This document shows, piece by piece, positions 15,713-24,228 of a DNA stretch of 64,000 nt. The DNA comes from Bacillota bacterium. GTDB lineage: Bacteria; Bacillota; Clostridia; Oscillospirales; Ruminococcaceae. The notes beneath the pieces are model-generated. The model saw nothing but the letters and a program-made list of their open reading frames with translations, ran no database searches and was not told the origin of the DNA. Position numbers and translations under genes: made by a program. Position 1 is the stretch's first letter; each line of letters opens with the position of its first letter. The stretch spans positions 1 to 64,000 of the forward strand of contig JAEWRN010000030.1 of the NCBI GenBank assembly GCA_023460035.1, read 5' to 3'.

Positions 15713-16567
15713 TTGAGCGGCGTTCATATTTTAACGAATTCAGTGTCGGACATTTCGCCGGCCTTTGCGCGGGAGCTTGGGGTCACGCTGATCCCGGACA
15801 CCATTGCGTTTGGGCCGGGCCGGCAATACCTGAATAATGTGGACATTGACCCGCCGGCGCTTTACCGCGAGCTAGCAAACGCCCCCAAGCTGCCCACGAC
15901 CGCGCACCCCAACATTTCCCAGTTTACCGAGGCATTTACCGCGGCGGCGCCCGGTGCAAGCGAATTGCTGTGCATCAGCCTGACCAGTAAAATGTCCGGC
16001 TCGTGTAATACGGCGGGCACGGCCAAAAAGCTGCTGCAAGAGCAGGGCTTTGCGCTGCCCATCACGGTGTACGATTCACTGCAGGTGTCGTTTGGGCAGG
16101 CCGTGCTGGTGTCAGAGGCGGCGCAGATGGCAAAGCAGGGGGCGACTGCCGCCGAAATTGTCGCCCGGCTGGATGAATTGCGCGAGCATGTGGGGGTTTA
16201 TTTTGTAATGCCCTCGCTGGCAAACGCGCGCAAGGGTGGCCGTGTGGGTGCTATTCGGGTGCTGGCGGCCGATTTATTAAAGGTAAAACCCATTTTAATG
16301 TTCCGCGACGGCCTGGTGCGGGATGTCGGCATTGTGCGCGGCATGGACGCGGGCATCGACCGCGTGGTAGAGCATTACCGCACCCGCGCCCGGTATGGGC
16401 AAGAGGTTTTTTTGTTCCATGCTGACCGCGAAGAAAAAGCAAAAGAGGTCGCGGCGCGCATTCAGGCAATCGACCCCGCGGCGCATATTCGCATTGAATG
16501 GGTGGGCGCGGTGATTGGCATTTACACCGGGGCAGGCTGTATCGGCGCCGCCTTTCGCGAGATATGA
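15713..16567 (+). CDS. DegV-family fatty-acid-binding protein
   Basis: 284-residue DegV/FakB-type protein that in characterised relatives binds a fatty acid and presents it to the kinase FakA. HILTNSVSDISPAFA at the start, the PTTAHPNISQF loop, SLTSKMSGSCNTA and PSLANARKGGRVG are family motifs that line the acyl-chain tunnel. Translation begins at TTG after AAAAGGGGCGG. The first gene of a closely packed four-gene cluster: its TGA overlaps the ATG of the next gene. No fakA is present in the window. The specific acyl chain is unknown. Confidence 0.9.
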   Translation: MSGVHILTNSVSDISPAFARELGVTLIPDTIAFGPGRQYLNNVDIDPPALYRELANAPKLPTTAHPNISQFTEAFTAAAPGASELLCISLTSKMSGSCNTAGTAKKLLQEQGFALPITVYDSLQVSFGQAVLVSEAAQMAKQGATAAEIVARLDELREHVGVYFVMPSLANARKGGRVGAIRVLAADLLKVKPILMFRDGLVRDVGIVRGMDAGIDRVVEHYRTRARYGQEVFLFHADREEKAKEVAARIQAIDPAAHIRIEWVGAVIGIYTGAGCIGAAFREI

Positions 16568-17142
16568 CGGTGCTGCTGCTGGCGGGCGCCGCCTCCTTTG
16601 GGCTGATGGCGCTGTCGGACGCGCTTTGTGTGTTTGCCCGGCGGCCCGCGGCGCGCGGGCTGTTTGTGGCGGGGCAGCTGCTGCTGGTGCTGGCCACCAC
16701 GCTGCTGCTTTGGCGCACGGGTGCCGGGGCGCCGGCAGCACAGCCGTTGCGGCTGTTGTGGCTGCCGGTTTTGGGTGCCGGGGCTTTTGCACTGTGCGAC
16801 ACCCTGTTTTTTGCACTGCCCGCAGGGGGCAGCGGCCTGCTGCCGCCAAAAGCAACGGGCCTGCGCCCGCTGATTGACACCGGCATGTTTGCACTGTGCC
16901 GCCACCCGGGGGTGCTGTGGCTGGGCCTTGTGTACCTTGCGCTGTGGGGCCTTTTGGGCGGTGGTACGCTGCTGTGGGCCTTTGTGTTGTTTTTTGCGCT
17001 GGATGTGCTGTACGTGCTTTGGCAGGATATCTGGCTGTTCCCGCGCAGTATTGCGGGGTATGCCGCATACCGGCAGCGCACCCCATTTTTGGTGCCCACG
17101 CCGCGCAGTGTGCGCGCGTGCATCGCATCGTTTCGCCGCTAA
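16564..17142 (+). CDS. ICMT/PEMT-like integral membrane protein
   Basis: 192 residues with about five hydrophobic segments (MTVLLLAGAASFGLMAL at the start, LLWAFVLFFALDVLYVLW near the end). The stretch MFALCRHPGVLWLGL followed by a C-terminal AAYRQRTPFLVP recalls the SAM-binding RHPxYxG and Y..Y....P signatures of isoprenylcysteine carboxyl methyltransferase and phospholipid methyltransferase-like proteins. The glutamate usually found in that C-terminal block is not obvious, so activity is uncertain. The ATG overlaps the degV stop by 4 nt. It may be a lipid-modifying methyltransferase or a non-enzymatic relative. Confidence 0.6.
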   Translation: MTVLLLAGAASFGLMALSDALCVFARRPAARGLFVAGQLLLVLATTLLLWRTGAGAPAAQPLRLLWLPVLGAGAFALCDTLFFALPAGGSGLLPPKATGLRPLIDTGMFALCRHPGVLWLGLVYLALWGLLGGGTLLWAFVLFFALDVLYVLWQDIWLFPRSIAGYAAYRQRTPFLVPTPRSVRACIASFRR

Positions 17143-17202
17143 AATTTTTGTAGATTACCAGCTGCCGCCTGCCGGGTGCCAGCTGAAAAGGAGGGCCGCA
17201 AA

Positions 17203-18831
17203 ATGACGTTTGAAGAAAAGCTGAAAAAGGTGCCCGCACCGCAGCTTTGGCAGGAGTATTGCGGCTTTCTGGATTTGAGCCTCGAAGAGTACATGGAAAT
17301 TCAGCGGCGGCTATTGATGGAGCAGATTGAGCTGATGGCGGCCTGCCCGCTGGGCAAGCGCTTTTTTGACGACACGCCCCCCAAAACGGTGGAGGAGTTC
17401 CGCACACGGGTGCCGCTGACCAGCTTTGCCGATTATGCCGACGTGCTGCTTTCGCAGCGGGAAGAAATGCTGCCCGGCAAGCCGGTGGTGTGGCTGAAAA
17501 CCACCTGGGAGGGCGGCGATTTCCCGCACAAGTGCGCCCCTTACACCGAAAGCATGCTGGAAACCTATAAAAATAACCTGCTGGCAGCCCTGCTGCTTGC
17601 AACCAGCACTGGGCGCGGCAAGGCCCATGTGCGCGCCAATGCGCGCGTGCTGTACAGCCTTGCGCCCATGCCGTATGCCACCGGCCTTTTCCCCGAGCTG
17701 ATTGACCCCGAACTGCATTTTCGCTTTTTGCCGCCGGTGCGCGAGGCGCGCAAGCTGTCGTTTGGCCAGCAAACCCGCCGCGGGTATACCATGGCCATGA
17801 AGCACGGCATGAACCTGTTTTTTGGCATGAGCAGTGTGCTGTACGGCGCGACGCGCAACCTGTCGCAGTTGCGCGGGGTCGCGGCTGAAAATGGCCGGCT
17901 GCGCTCGTTGCTTGGCATTAGCCCCCGCATGGCGTTTCGGTTTCTGCGCGGCACCTACCGCGCCCGGCGCGACGGCAGAAGCCTGCGCCCGTCCGACCTG
18001 TTTCACCTCGACGCGTTTGTCTGCGTGGGCACCGACACCACCCTGTATAAGGACGAGCTCGAAGAGGCGTGGGGCATTCGCCCGCTGGAGCTGGCCGGCG
18101 GTACCGAGCCCACCTGCCTTGGCACCGAAACCTGGAGCAAAAACGGGCTGATGCTGTTCCCCGATGCCTGTTTTTACGAGTTTATCCCCGAATTTGAAAT
18201 GCTGAAAAATTTAAAGGACCCCACCTACCAGCCGCGCACCTACCTGATGGACCAGCTGGTGGCGGGCCAAAAGTACGAGCTGGTTATTACCGTATTGCAC
18301 GGCGGCGCGTTTTTGCGCTACCGCGTGGGGGATGTGTACCGCTGCCTGCGGCTGAAAAACCCGCAGGACGAGCTGGATTTCCCGCAGTTTGACTATGTCG
18401 ACCGCGTGCCCAATGTCATTGACATCGCGGGCTTTACCCGCATCACCGAGCGGGAGATCAACAGTGTAATCAGCCTGTCCGGCCTGCCGGTGGCAAACTG
18501 GTTTGCGGTAAAAGAGTACGACGAAAGCCGCCATTCGTTTTTGCACCTGTATGTCGAGTTGCAGCCAGAGGCCCGGCAAAGCCGCGCGCTCAGCAGCGAA
18601 ATCATCCGTGCGCACCTTGCGCTTTATTTTAACTATTACGACGGCGACTGCAAGGACCTTGAAAAGCTGCTGGGGGTTGACCCGGTCAGGGTCACCGTGC
18701 TGCCCTGCGGCACCGTACAGCGGTACGAGCAGGCGAGCGGCTGCCACCTGATGCGGGTGGGTGCCCCGCTGGAAGAGGTGCTGGACCTGCTGCGCATGCA
18801 GCAGGCGGGGGAAGCGGGTGACGGGCTATGA
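17203..18831 (+). CDS. GH3-superfamily acyl-adenylase-like protein
   Basis: 542-residue member of the GH3 (auxin-responsive GH3) superfamily, whose plant members adenylate a carboxylic acid and join it to an amino acid. AAAGGAGGG precedes the ATG at 17203. Motif II appears as LGTETW (306-311) and motif III as YRVGD (373-377), both ATP-binding. Motif I, usually SSGTT.GxxK, is replaced by KTTWEGGDFPHK near 99-110, so nucleotide binding may differ. Other family features are VPLTSFADYADVL near the N-terminus and FTRITEREIN near 413. The next gene overlaps by ATGA. With DegV next door an acyl substrate is plausible but this is inference. Confidence 0.82.
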   Translation: MTFEEKLKKVPAPQLWQEYCGFLDLSLEEYMEIQRRLLMEQIELMAACPLGKRFFDDTPPKTVEEFRTRVPLTSFADYADVLLSQREEMLPGKPVVWLKTTWEGGDFPHKCAPYTESMLETYKNNLLAALLLATSTGRGKAHVRANARVLYSLAPMPYATGLFPELIDPELHFRFLPPVREARKLSFGQQTRRGYTMAMKHGMNLFFGMSSVLYGATRNLSQLRGVAAENGRLRSLLGISPRMAFRFLRGTYRARRDGRSLRPSDLFHLDAFVCVGTDTTLYKDELEEAWGIRPLELAGGTEPTCLGTETWSKNGLMLFPDACFYEFIPEFEMLKNLKDPTYQPRTYLMDQLVAGQKYELVITVLHGGAFLRYRVGDVYRCLRLKNPQDELDFPQFDYVDRVPNVIDIAGFTRITEREINSVISLSGLPVANWFAVKEYDESRHSFLHLYVELQPEARQSRALSSEIIRAHLALYFNYYDGDCKDLEKLLGVDPVRVTVLPCGTVQRYEQASGCHLMRVGAPLEEVLDLLRMQQAGEAGDGL

Positions 18832-21359
18832 CGCTGAACCAACGCCTGTTTATCATTGTGCCGCTGGTGTCGATGCTGCTGAACCTGTTTTTGTTTCTCG
18901 CGGTGCTCAGCGCCAAAAAAACAAGGCTGATTTATGCCTTTATGGGCCTGCTTGCCGGGTTTATGGCATGGTGCACCGGTTCGCTGTTCATGCGCATGAC
19001 ACTGTACCCGGGGCCGGGGTTCTGGTATCAGGTGTCGATCATCGGCATTTTTGCCGTGCCCTACCTTATCTATAACTTCATCTACTTTTTCACCGACCAA
19101 AAGGGCACGTTTGTGCGTGGGGCGCTGTTTGTCTCGTGGGTCATCCTTGACGGGCTGAACCTTTTTAATATCTATATTCCCAACCCGCAGGTCATTGAAG
19201 TGGCGGGCGAGCGGCGGTTTGAGTACGAAATTTCCCCATTGATTGTACTGCCCATTTTAGTGGCGGTGTTCACGCTGTTTCTCGCCTGGCGCATGGCGTA
19301 CCGCAGCGTCAAAGAGGACAGGGTACCTTTTTCGCAGTTTCAGCCCATGATTGTGGGTGTTGTCATCATGTTTATCGGCACGGTGGCGGCGGTATTGCCG
19401 CAAATGGTGTCGATGCCCAACGACACGTTTTCGTGCGGGGTCAACGCGCTGTGCCTGTATTATGCGCTGTACAAAAAGCGGCTCGTACAGTTGCGCAGCT
19501 TTGCGTCCAACGGCACGACCTACCTTGTGTCTGCGGTGTTTACCACGCTGTTGCTTGTGGTGTCTTTCGAGTGGGTAGACGGTTTTTACACCGCCCATTT
19601 TGCCGAGTACCTGCCGTATAAGACCATCGTGTTTGCCGTGGGTTTTTCCGTGCTCACCATGGCGGCGTTCAATTTGGTGCGCGCCTTAATGAGCAACCTG
19701 TTTGTCAAACGGCAAGAGACACAGGAGGCACAGCTGAAACAGTTTGGCGACGCGGTAAACAAGACGCTGAAGCTGGAAGAAGTGCTGGAAATTTACCGCA
19801 ATTATTTGCAGCAGACCATGCCCGGCTACACGGCGCGGGTGTTTTTGTATACGCCGGAAACCGGCGATTACCGGCTGAAGGACTGCACAAAAATAACGCT
19901 GCAACGCGGGGATGCCATTTCGCCCGACAACCCGCTGATCGGCTGGCTGAAACGCTACCGGCAGGGCATCAGCTGGCAGGATTTTCAGCGCACCCGCACC
20001 TGCCGCGCCATGTGGGACAAAGAGCGCCAGTACTTTGTACGCACGCAGGTAAACTTTATTTTGCCCATCGTCTGCGACAACGAGCTGACGGCCATCACGC
20101 TGTTTTCAGACGAGGTTGGCACCGAGCGCCCCCGCCCAATGGGCCTGAGGCAGATCGGCTTTTTAGAGTCGCTTTCTGCCGTGCTTTCGATGGCGCTCAA
20201 AAACGCGTCGCTGTACGCCGCCATTGAGTTTAAGGCACAGCGCGACGCGCTGACCAACCTGTACAACCGCAGCTATTTTGAAGAGCAGATTCGGCGCGAC
20301 TTTGAAAACTGCCGCCACGCCGACCTTGCGCTGCTGATGATCAGTTTTGATGATTTTCATTTATACAACGAGCTGTATGGCACACAGGAGGGAGACCGCA
20401 TTTTGCGGCTGTTTGGCGAAAAGCTGGCGGGGCTTGTGGGCAGCCGCGGCACGGTGGCGCGCTATGGCGGCAAAGAGCTTGCGGCCAGCCTGCCGTTTTG
20501 CACGGCACAAATTGCACAAAACTGCGCACAGCAGGCGCGCGAATGGCTACAGCAGCAGCTTGCGGCATCTGCCGAGCACACCCAGAAATTTTTGACCTTC
20601 AGCGCGGGCATTTGCTCGTACCCGCTGTCTGCCGCCAGTGTGGAGGAGCTGTTCACCTATGCCAACATGGCAGTGTACTCGGCAAAAACCAGCGGCAAAA
20701 ACCGCATTGTGCAGTATATGGCGCAAAGCGAACAGGACAAGGCAAACCAAAACCTGACCGAAAAGAGAGCCCTTGCCGAAAATTGTGCGGGCACTATTTA
20801 CGCGCTTACGGCGGCCATTGATGCCAAGGACCACTACACCTTCAACCACTCGAATAATGTGGCGGAATATGCCGCGGCGCTGGCGGCGGCCATCCCGCTG
20901 GACGCCGAGCATGTCGAGATTGTTCGGCAGGCGGGGCTGTTGCACGACATTGGCAAAATTGGCATCCCGGAGGCTATTTTGTCAAAAAAGGACGCGCTGA
21001 CCGACGAAGAGTATGAAATCATGAAGCAGCATGTGGAGGGGTCAATCGCGATGATCCGCTACCTGCCCTCGCTGGATTATGTCATTCCCTCGGCCATTGG
21101 CCACCACGAGCGGTGGGACGGCAAGGGTTACCCGCGCGGCATTGCGGGCGAGGCCATCCCCATTGGTGCGCGGTGCCTGTGCATTGCCGATTCGTTTGAC
21201 GCGATGGTGACCCGGCGCAGTTACAAAAGTGCGATGAGCGTTGCCGACGCCCTGCAGGAGATTCGCCGCAACCTTGGCACCCAGTTTGACCCGCAGCTCG
21301 GCCAGCTGTTTATCCAGCTGGTAGAGGGGGGTAAAATCACCCCGCACACAGAAAAATAA
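18828..21359 (+). CDS. 7TM-GAF-GGDEF(degenerate)-HD-GYP signalling protein
   Basis: 843 residues. The first ~235 residues hold seven hydrophobic segments of the histidine-kinase N-terminal 7TM type, then a coiled linker and a GAF-like region (about 300-460). The GGDEF-type domain (about 465-615) has GGKEL at 547-551 instead of GG[DE]EF, so cyclase activity is doubtful. The C-terminal domain is a full HD-GYP phosphodiesterase: HDIGKIGIPE (H706, D707), GHHERWDGKGYP (GYP 767-769) and the ADSFDAM block, which should degrade cyclic di-GMP. It overlaps the GH3 gene by 4 nt and is followed by a terminator. The ligand of the membrane part is unknown. Confidence 0.9.
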   Translation: MTLNQRLFIIVPLVSMLLNLFLFLAVLSAKKTRLIYAFMGLLAGFMAWCTGSLFMRMTLYPGPGFWYQVSIIGIFAVPYLIYNFIYFFTDQKGTFVRGALFVSWVILDGLNLFNIYIPNPQVIEVAGERRFEYEISPLIVLPILVAVFTLFLAWRMAYRSVKEDRVPFSQFQPMIVGVVIMFIGTVAAVLPQMVSMPNDTFSCGVNALCLYYALYKKRLVQLRSFASNGTTYLVSAVFTTLLLVVSFEWVDGFYTAHFAEYLPYKTIVFAVGFSVLTMAAFNLVRALMSNLFVKRQETQEAQLKQFGDAVNKTLKLEEVLEIYRNYLQQTMPGYTARVFLYTPETGDYRLKDCTKITLQRGDAISPDNPLIGWLKRYRQGISWQDFQRTRTCRAMWDKERQYFVRTQVNFILPIVCDNELTAITLFSDEVGTERPRPMGLRQIGFLESLSAVLSMALKNASLYAAIEFKAQRDALTNLYNRSYFEEQIRRDFENCRHADLALLMISFDDFHLYNELYGTQEGDRILRLFGEKLAGLVGSRGTVARYGGKELAASLPFCTAQIAQNCAQQAREWLQQQLAASAEHTQKFLTFSAGICSYPLSAASVEELFTYANMAVYSAKTSGKNRIVQYMAQSEQDKANQNLTEKRALAENCAGTIYALTAAIDAKDHYTFNHSNNVAEYAAALAAAIPLDAEHVEIVRQAGLLHDIGKIGIPEAILSKKDALTDEEYEIMKQHVEGSIAMIRYLPSLDYVIPSAIGHHERWDGKGYPRGIAGEAIPIGARCLCIADSFDAMVTRRSYKSAMSVADALQEIRRNLGTQFDPQLGQLFIQLVEGGKITPHTEK

Positions 21360-21368
21360 AAGGCAAAA

Positions 21369-21415
21369 AGCCCCCGTGCAAACGGCCACAACGGCCAGTT
21401 GCACGGGGGCTTTTA
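21369..21415. terminator. Terminator after the HD-GYP gene
   Basis: AGCCCCCGTGCA (21,369-21,380) and TGCACGGGGGCT (21,400-21,411), then TTT. The A-tract on the left side may also serve the convergent GNAT gene. Confidence 0.85.
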
Positions 21416-21478
21416 TCTGTTGCTAAAATACAAATAGTATTTTAAATAAACGGTAATACAAAATACTGTCGGCCACAG

Positions 21479-22048
21479 CTAAAACGAAACCGGGTTATCG
21501 CGCACCACATCGGCCGCCTCCAGCCGGTACCACTGGCAGGGCCAAGTGCGGGTGTGGTCATAGCTTTCATAGCTGCCCTCGTGGTCTGGCACAAAACCGG
21601 AGGCCCGCAGCACCTTGCCGCTGGCGGGGTTGGCCGTCGCGTGGCAGGCAATAAAACGTTCGGCCCCGCCGGCATCCACAAGGTAGGCCAGTGCGGCTTT
21701 CAGCGCTTCGCGCGCAAACCCCTGCCCCTGCGCGTTTTGGGCAATAGAATAGCCGGGCTCCGGCGTGCCGTCGTGCAGGATGCAGCCTACTGAACCCACC
21801 AGTTCGCCGGTGTCACGGCGGCAGATGGCCCAGTTATAGGTGTCGGGTTCTTCCTCATAGGCAAACACCCAGTCGCGCAACAGGGTGGCTGTTTCAGCCG
21901 CGCTTTCATGCGGGTTCCACCGCATAAAACGAATGTAATCGCCATGGGAGGCCCAGCCGCCAAACATGGGGGCTGCATCAGCAACTGTAAAACGCCGCAG
22001 CAAAAGCCTTGGCGTAGTAATAGGCCGGGTACCGGGGTCGCTGTGCAT
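21479..22048 (-). CDS. GNAT acetyltransferase, RimJ/RimL-like (paralogue A)
   Basis: 189-residue GNAT-fold N-acetyltransferase (acetyl-CoA donor). TTPRLLLRRFTVADA is the usual RimJ/L start; YSIAQNAQGQGFAREAL holds the acetyl-CoA pyrophosphate-binding Q/RxxGxG/A loop; NPASGKVLRASGFV is the C-terminal motif. The ATG at 22048 lies 8 nt after AAGGAG; a GTG at 22057 overlaps that site. It is clearly related to the GNAT gene on the other side of hflX (shared PGTRPITTPRLLLRRFT start and WNPHE block). The substrate could be a protein N-terminus or a small molecule; not determinable here. Confidence 0.88.
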   Translation of the reverse strand: MHSDPGTRPITTPRLLLRRFTVADAAPMFGGWASHGDYIRFMRWNPHESAAETATLLRDWVFAYEEEPDTYNWAICRRDTGELVGSVGCILHDGTPEPGYSIAQNAQGQGFAREALKAALAYLVDAGGAERFIACHATANPASGKVLRASGFVPDHEGSYESYDHTRTWPCQWYRLEAADVVRDNPVSF

Positions 22049-22095
22049 CACAATCACTCCTTTTTGGGCAGGGCCTTGCCTGCGCGGTAAAGTAG

Positions 22096-23346
22096 TTAAT
22101 CTTTCAACAAATAGGGCTCAAACAGGTGGAAACTGCGGCGGTCCACAATGCCGCTCACATAAACGCCGTTGTCGCGGTACTCCTGCTGCTGCACGCTGCC
22201 GTCGTTGCGCAGGGTGTTCAGCAGCGACAGTTTGTCGTAGGGCAAAAGCAGCTCCAGCCGGCACACGCGCCCGGCAAGGCGGGTCTCAATCAGCTCCAGC
22301 AGCGCGTCAATGCCCTCGCCCGTCAGGGCGGACACCATCACCCCGCCCGGCACGGCGACATGCATGCGGTCGCATTTGTTGTAAACGATAATCGTCTCGT
22401 TTTCCTGCGCGCCAATTTCGGCCAGCACTTCCTGCGTGACATGTAGTTGTTCTTCGCGCAGCGGGTCGGCCGCATCGGCCACGCGCAGCACAAGGTCGGC
22501 GTAGGCCGCTTCTTCCAGTGTGGATTTAAACGCCTCCACCAACCCGTGCGGCAACCGGCTGACAAAGCCGACGGTGTCGACAAAAATCACCGTCTGCCCG
22601 CCCGGCAGCGTCATTTTGCGGGCAGTGGGGTCTAAGGTCGCAAACAGCTGGTCTTTCGTTTCCACCTCGGCGCCGCAAATGCGGTTCAGCAGGCTGGATT
22701 TGCCCACGTTCGTATAGCCCACCAGCGCAATCACCGGCACTTCGGCCCGGCTGCGGCTGCGGCGGGTCTGCGCGCGGCGCTGCTCAATGTCGGCCAGCTT
22801 TTCTTCAATCATGTCAATGCGGCGGCGCAAATGCCGGCGGTCATATTCCAGCTTGCTTTCACCGGCACCACGGCGCGCACCGCCGCCGCCACCGCCGCCA
22901 CCGCCCTGGCGTGACAGCCCCTCGCGCAGGCCGGCAAGGCGCGGCAGGCGGTAACGCAGCGTGGCAAGCTCTGTTTGCAGCTTGCCCTCGTTTGTCACCG
23001 CGCGCGCGGCAAATATTTCAAGAATCAGCATGGTGCGGTCAATCACCGGCACATCTAAAAGGTCCTCTAAGTTTTTAATCTGGGTGCCGGTCAGCTCGTC
23101 GTCAAAAATGCAAAGGTCAATCTCGTGCTCGGCGCAAAGGCTGCGCGCCTCTTCCAGCCGGCCCACACCAAGGTAGCTGCCGCTGTCCGGCGTATCGCGT
23201 TTTTGCACCACCTCAAACAGTACTTCCATCTCGGCACTTTCGGCAAGGGCCCCAAGCTCCGCAAGGCTGCGGTCAATGTCCCGGGTGCCGCAGTCGGCGG
23301 CAAACAGGGCGGCACGGGTTTTGCGTTCGGTCAAAATATCCTGCAT
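22096..23346 (-). CDS. hflX: Ribosome-associated GTPase HflX
   Basis: 416 residues. The N-terminal HflX domain contains SYLGVGRLEEA (normally .GkGK.eel) and IFDDELTGTQIKNLE. The glycine loop is unusually long, nine consecutive glycines before ARRGAGESKLE, where the family has GGGIGTRGPGETQLE. The GTPase domain shows GYTNVGKSSLLN (G1), DPTARK (G2 region), DTVGF (G3) and NKCD (G4). HflX splits stalled or stress-inactivated 70S ribosomes. GGAGG precedes the ATG at 23346; upstream in-frame codons lack similarity. It lies between two paralogous GNAT genes on the same strand and may be co-transcribed with them. Confidence 0.95.
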   Translation of the reverse strand: MQDILTERKTRAALFAADCGTRDIDRSLAELGALAESAEMEVLFEVVQKRDTPDSGSYLGVGRLEEARSLCAEHEIDLCIFDDELTGTQIKNLEDLLDVPVIDRTMLILEIFAARAVTNEGKLQTELATLRYRLPRLAGLREGLSRQGGGGGGGGGARRGAGESKLEYDRRHLRRRIDMIEEKLADIEQRRAQTRRSRSRAEVPVIALVGYTNVGKSSLLNRICGAEVETKDQLFATLDPTARKMTLPGGQTVIFVDTVGFVSRLPHGLVEAFKSTLEEAAYADLVLRVADAADPLREEQLHVTQEVLAEIGAQENETIIVYNKCDRMHVAVPGGVMVSALTGEGIDALLELIETRLAGRVCRLELLLPYDKLSLLNTLRNDGSVQQQEYRDNGVYVSGIVDRRSFHLFEPYLLKD

Positions 23347-23395
23347 AGAACCTCCAAGTCCATCATTGGTCATCATATAAAAGAAAATTTAAATC

Positions 23396-23971
23396 TTAAA
23401 AGAAAACGGGTATATCGGCTTTAAACTGTGCGGCATCCAGCCGGCAGGCAAAGCTGGGCCAGCGGCGGGTGTGGTCATTGCTCTCGTGTACCTCTTCATG
23501 GTCGTGGACAAAGCCCACCCGGCGCAGCACCTTGCCGCTTGCGGTGTTTTCTTTTGCGTATTCGGCCCAAAACACTTCGGCACCCGCCGCCTGCACCATA
23601 TAATCCAGCATGCCCACCAGTGCTTCGTGCGCATAGCCCTGCCCTGCGGCACTGCGGGCAAACACATAGCCGGGGTGCGGGTTTTCGTCCCCGTCGTGGA
23701 AATTGCAGCAGATTGAGCCAATCAATTCGCCGCTGCTTTTTAAGCACACCGCCCAGCGGTAGGCGGGAGGCATTTCGTCGTATTTTGCGATCCACGGGCG
23801 CAAAAAGTCAATGCTGTCCTTCACGGTTTCGTGCGGGTTCCACAGCAAATACCGCACCTGCTGCGCATCGCTGGCCCAGCCGTCAAACATGGATTTTGCA
23901 TCTGCAAGGGTAAAGCGCCGCAGCAAAAGCCGCGGGGTGGTAATGGGCCGGGTGCCGGGTTGGCAGCGCAT
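23396..23971 (-). CDS. GNAT acetyltransferase, RimJ/RimL-like (paralogue B)
   Basis: 191 residues, same architecture as the gene at 21,479-22,048: TTPRLLLRRFTLADAK at the start, YVFARSAAGQGYAHEAL for acetyl-CoA binding and NTASGKVLRRVGFVHDHEE near the end. Both paralogues also share YLLWNPHET / FMRWNPHES and end in a DHTR.WP block, so they arose by duplication, with hflX now between them. It begins 50 nt upstream of the hflX start on the same strand. Substrate unknown. Confidence 0.88.
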   Translation of the reverse strand: MRCQPGTRPITTPRLLLRRFTLADAKSMFDGWASDAQQVRYLLWNPHETVKDSIDFLRPWIAKYDEMPPAYRWAVCLKSSGELIGSICCNFHDGDENPHPGYVFARSAAGQGYAHEALVGMLDYMVQAAGAEVFWAEYAKENTASGKVLRRVGFVHDHEEVHESNDHTRRWPSFACRLDAAQFKADIPVFF

Positions 23972-24090
23972 AAGGGGTCGCCTCGTTTCCGTTGTTTGAA
24001 TTATCCACTATTGTAAGCGTAAACACATAAAAAAGCAACCGGCACAGCGCGGCACAAACGCTTGCGGGCTGCGGCTTTGCACCGCACCGC

Positions 24091-24118
24091 TTTACACTTG
24101 CTTTACAAAAAGTATACA
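24091..24118 (+). promoter_or_regulatory. Pho-box-like direct repeats upstream of pstS
   Basis: TTTACA (24,091), TTTACA (24,102) and TATACA (24,113) recur at exactly 11-bp spacing, matching the TT(A/C/T)ACA-N5 direct repeats bound by PhoP/PhoB response regulators in Gram-positives. A TACAAT -10 lies downstream at 24,151-24,156 with no good -35, as expected for an activator-dependent promoter. Confidence 0.75.
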
Positions 24119-24228
24119 CAACGCTGGTTTTTGTAAAAATGGGGGCTTGGTACAATAAGGCCGCAGACAAAAATTTGTACTGTGGTTTACAAACGTGTTG
24201 AACGACGAAAGGAAAAGGGATCAGCTTT

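Noticed and set aside
16251..17602. Long minus-strand open frames (up to 435 codons) opposite degV, the ICMT-like gene and the GH3 gene.
   Set aside because: Pro/Arg/Ala-rich shadow frames produced by high G+C third positions; the plus-strand products have clear family motifs.
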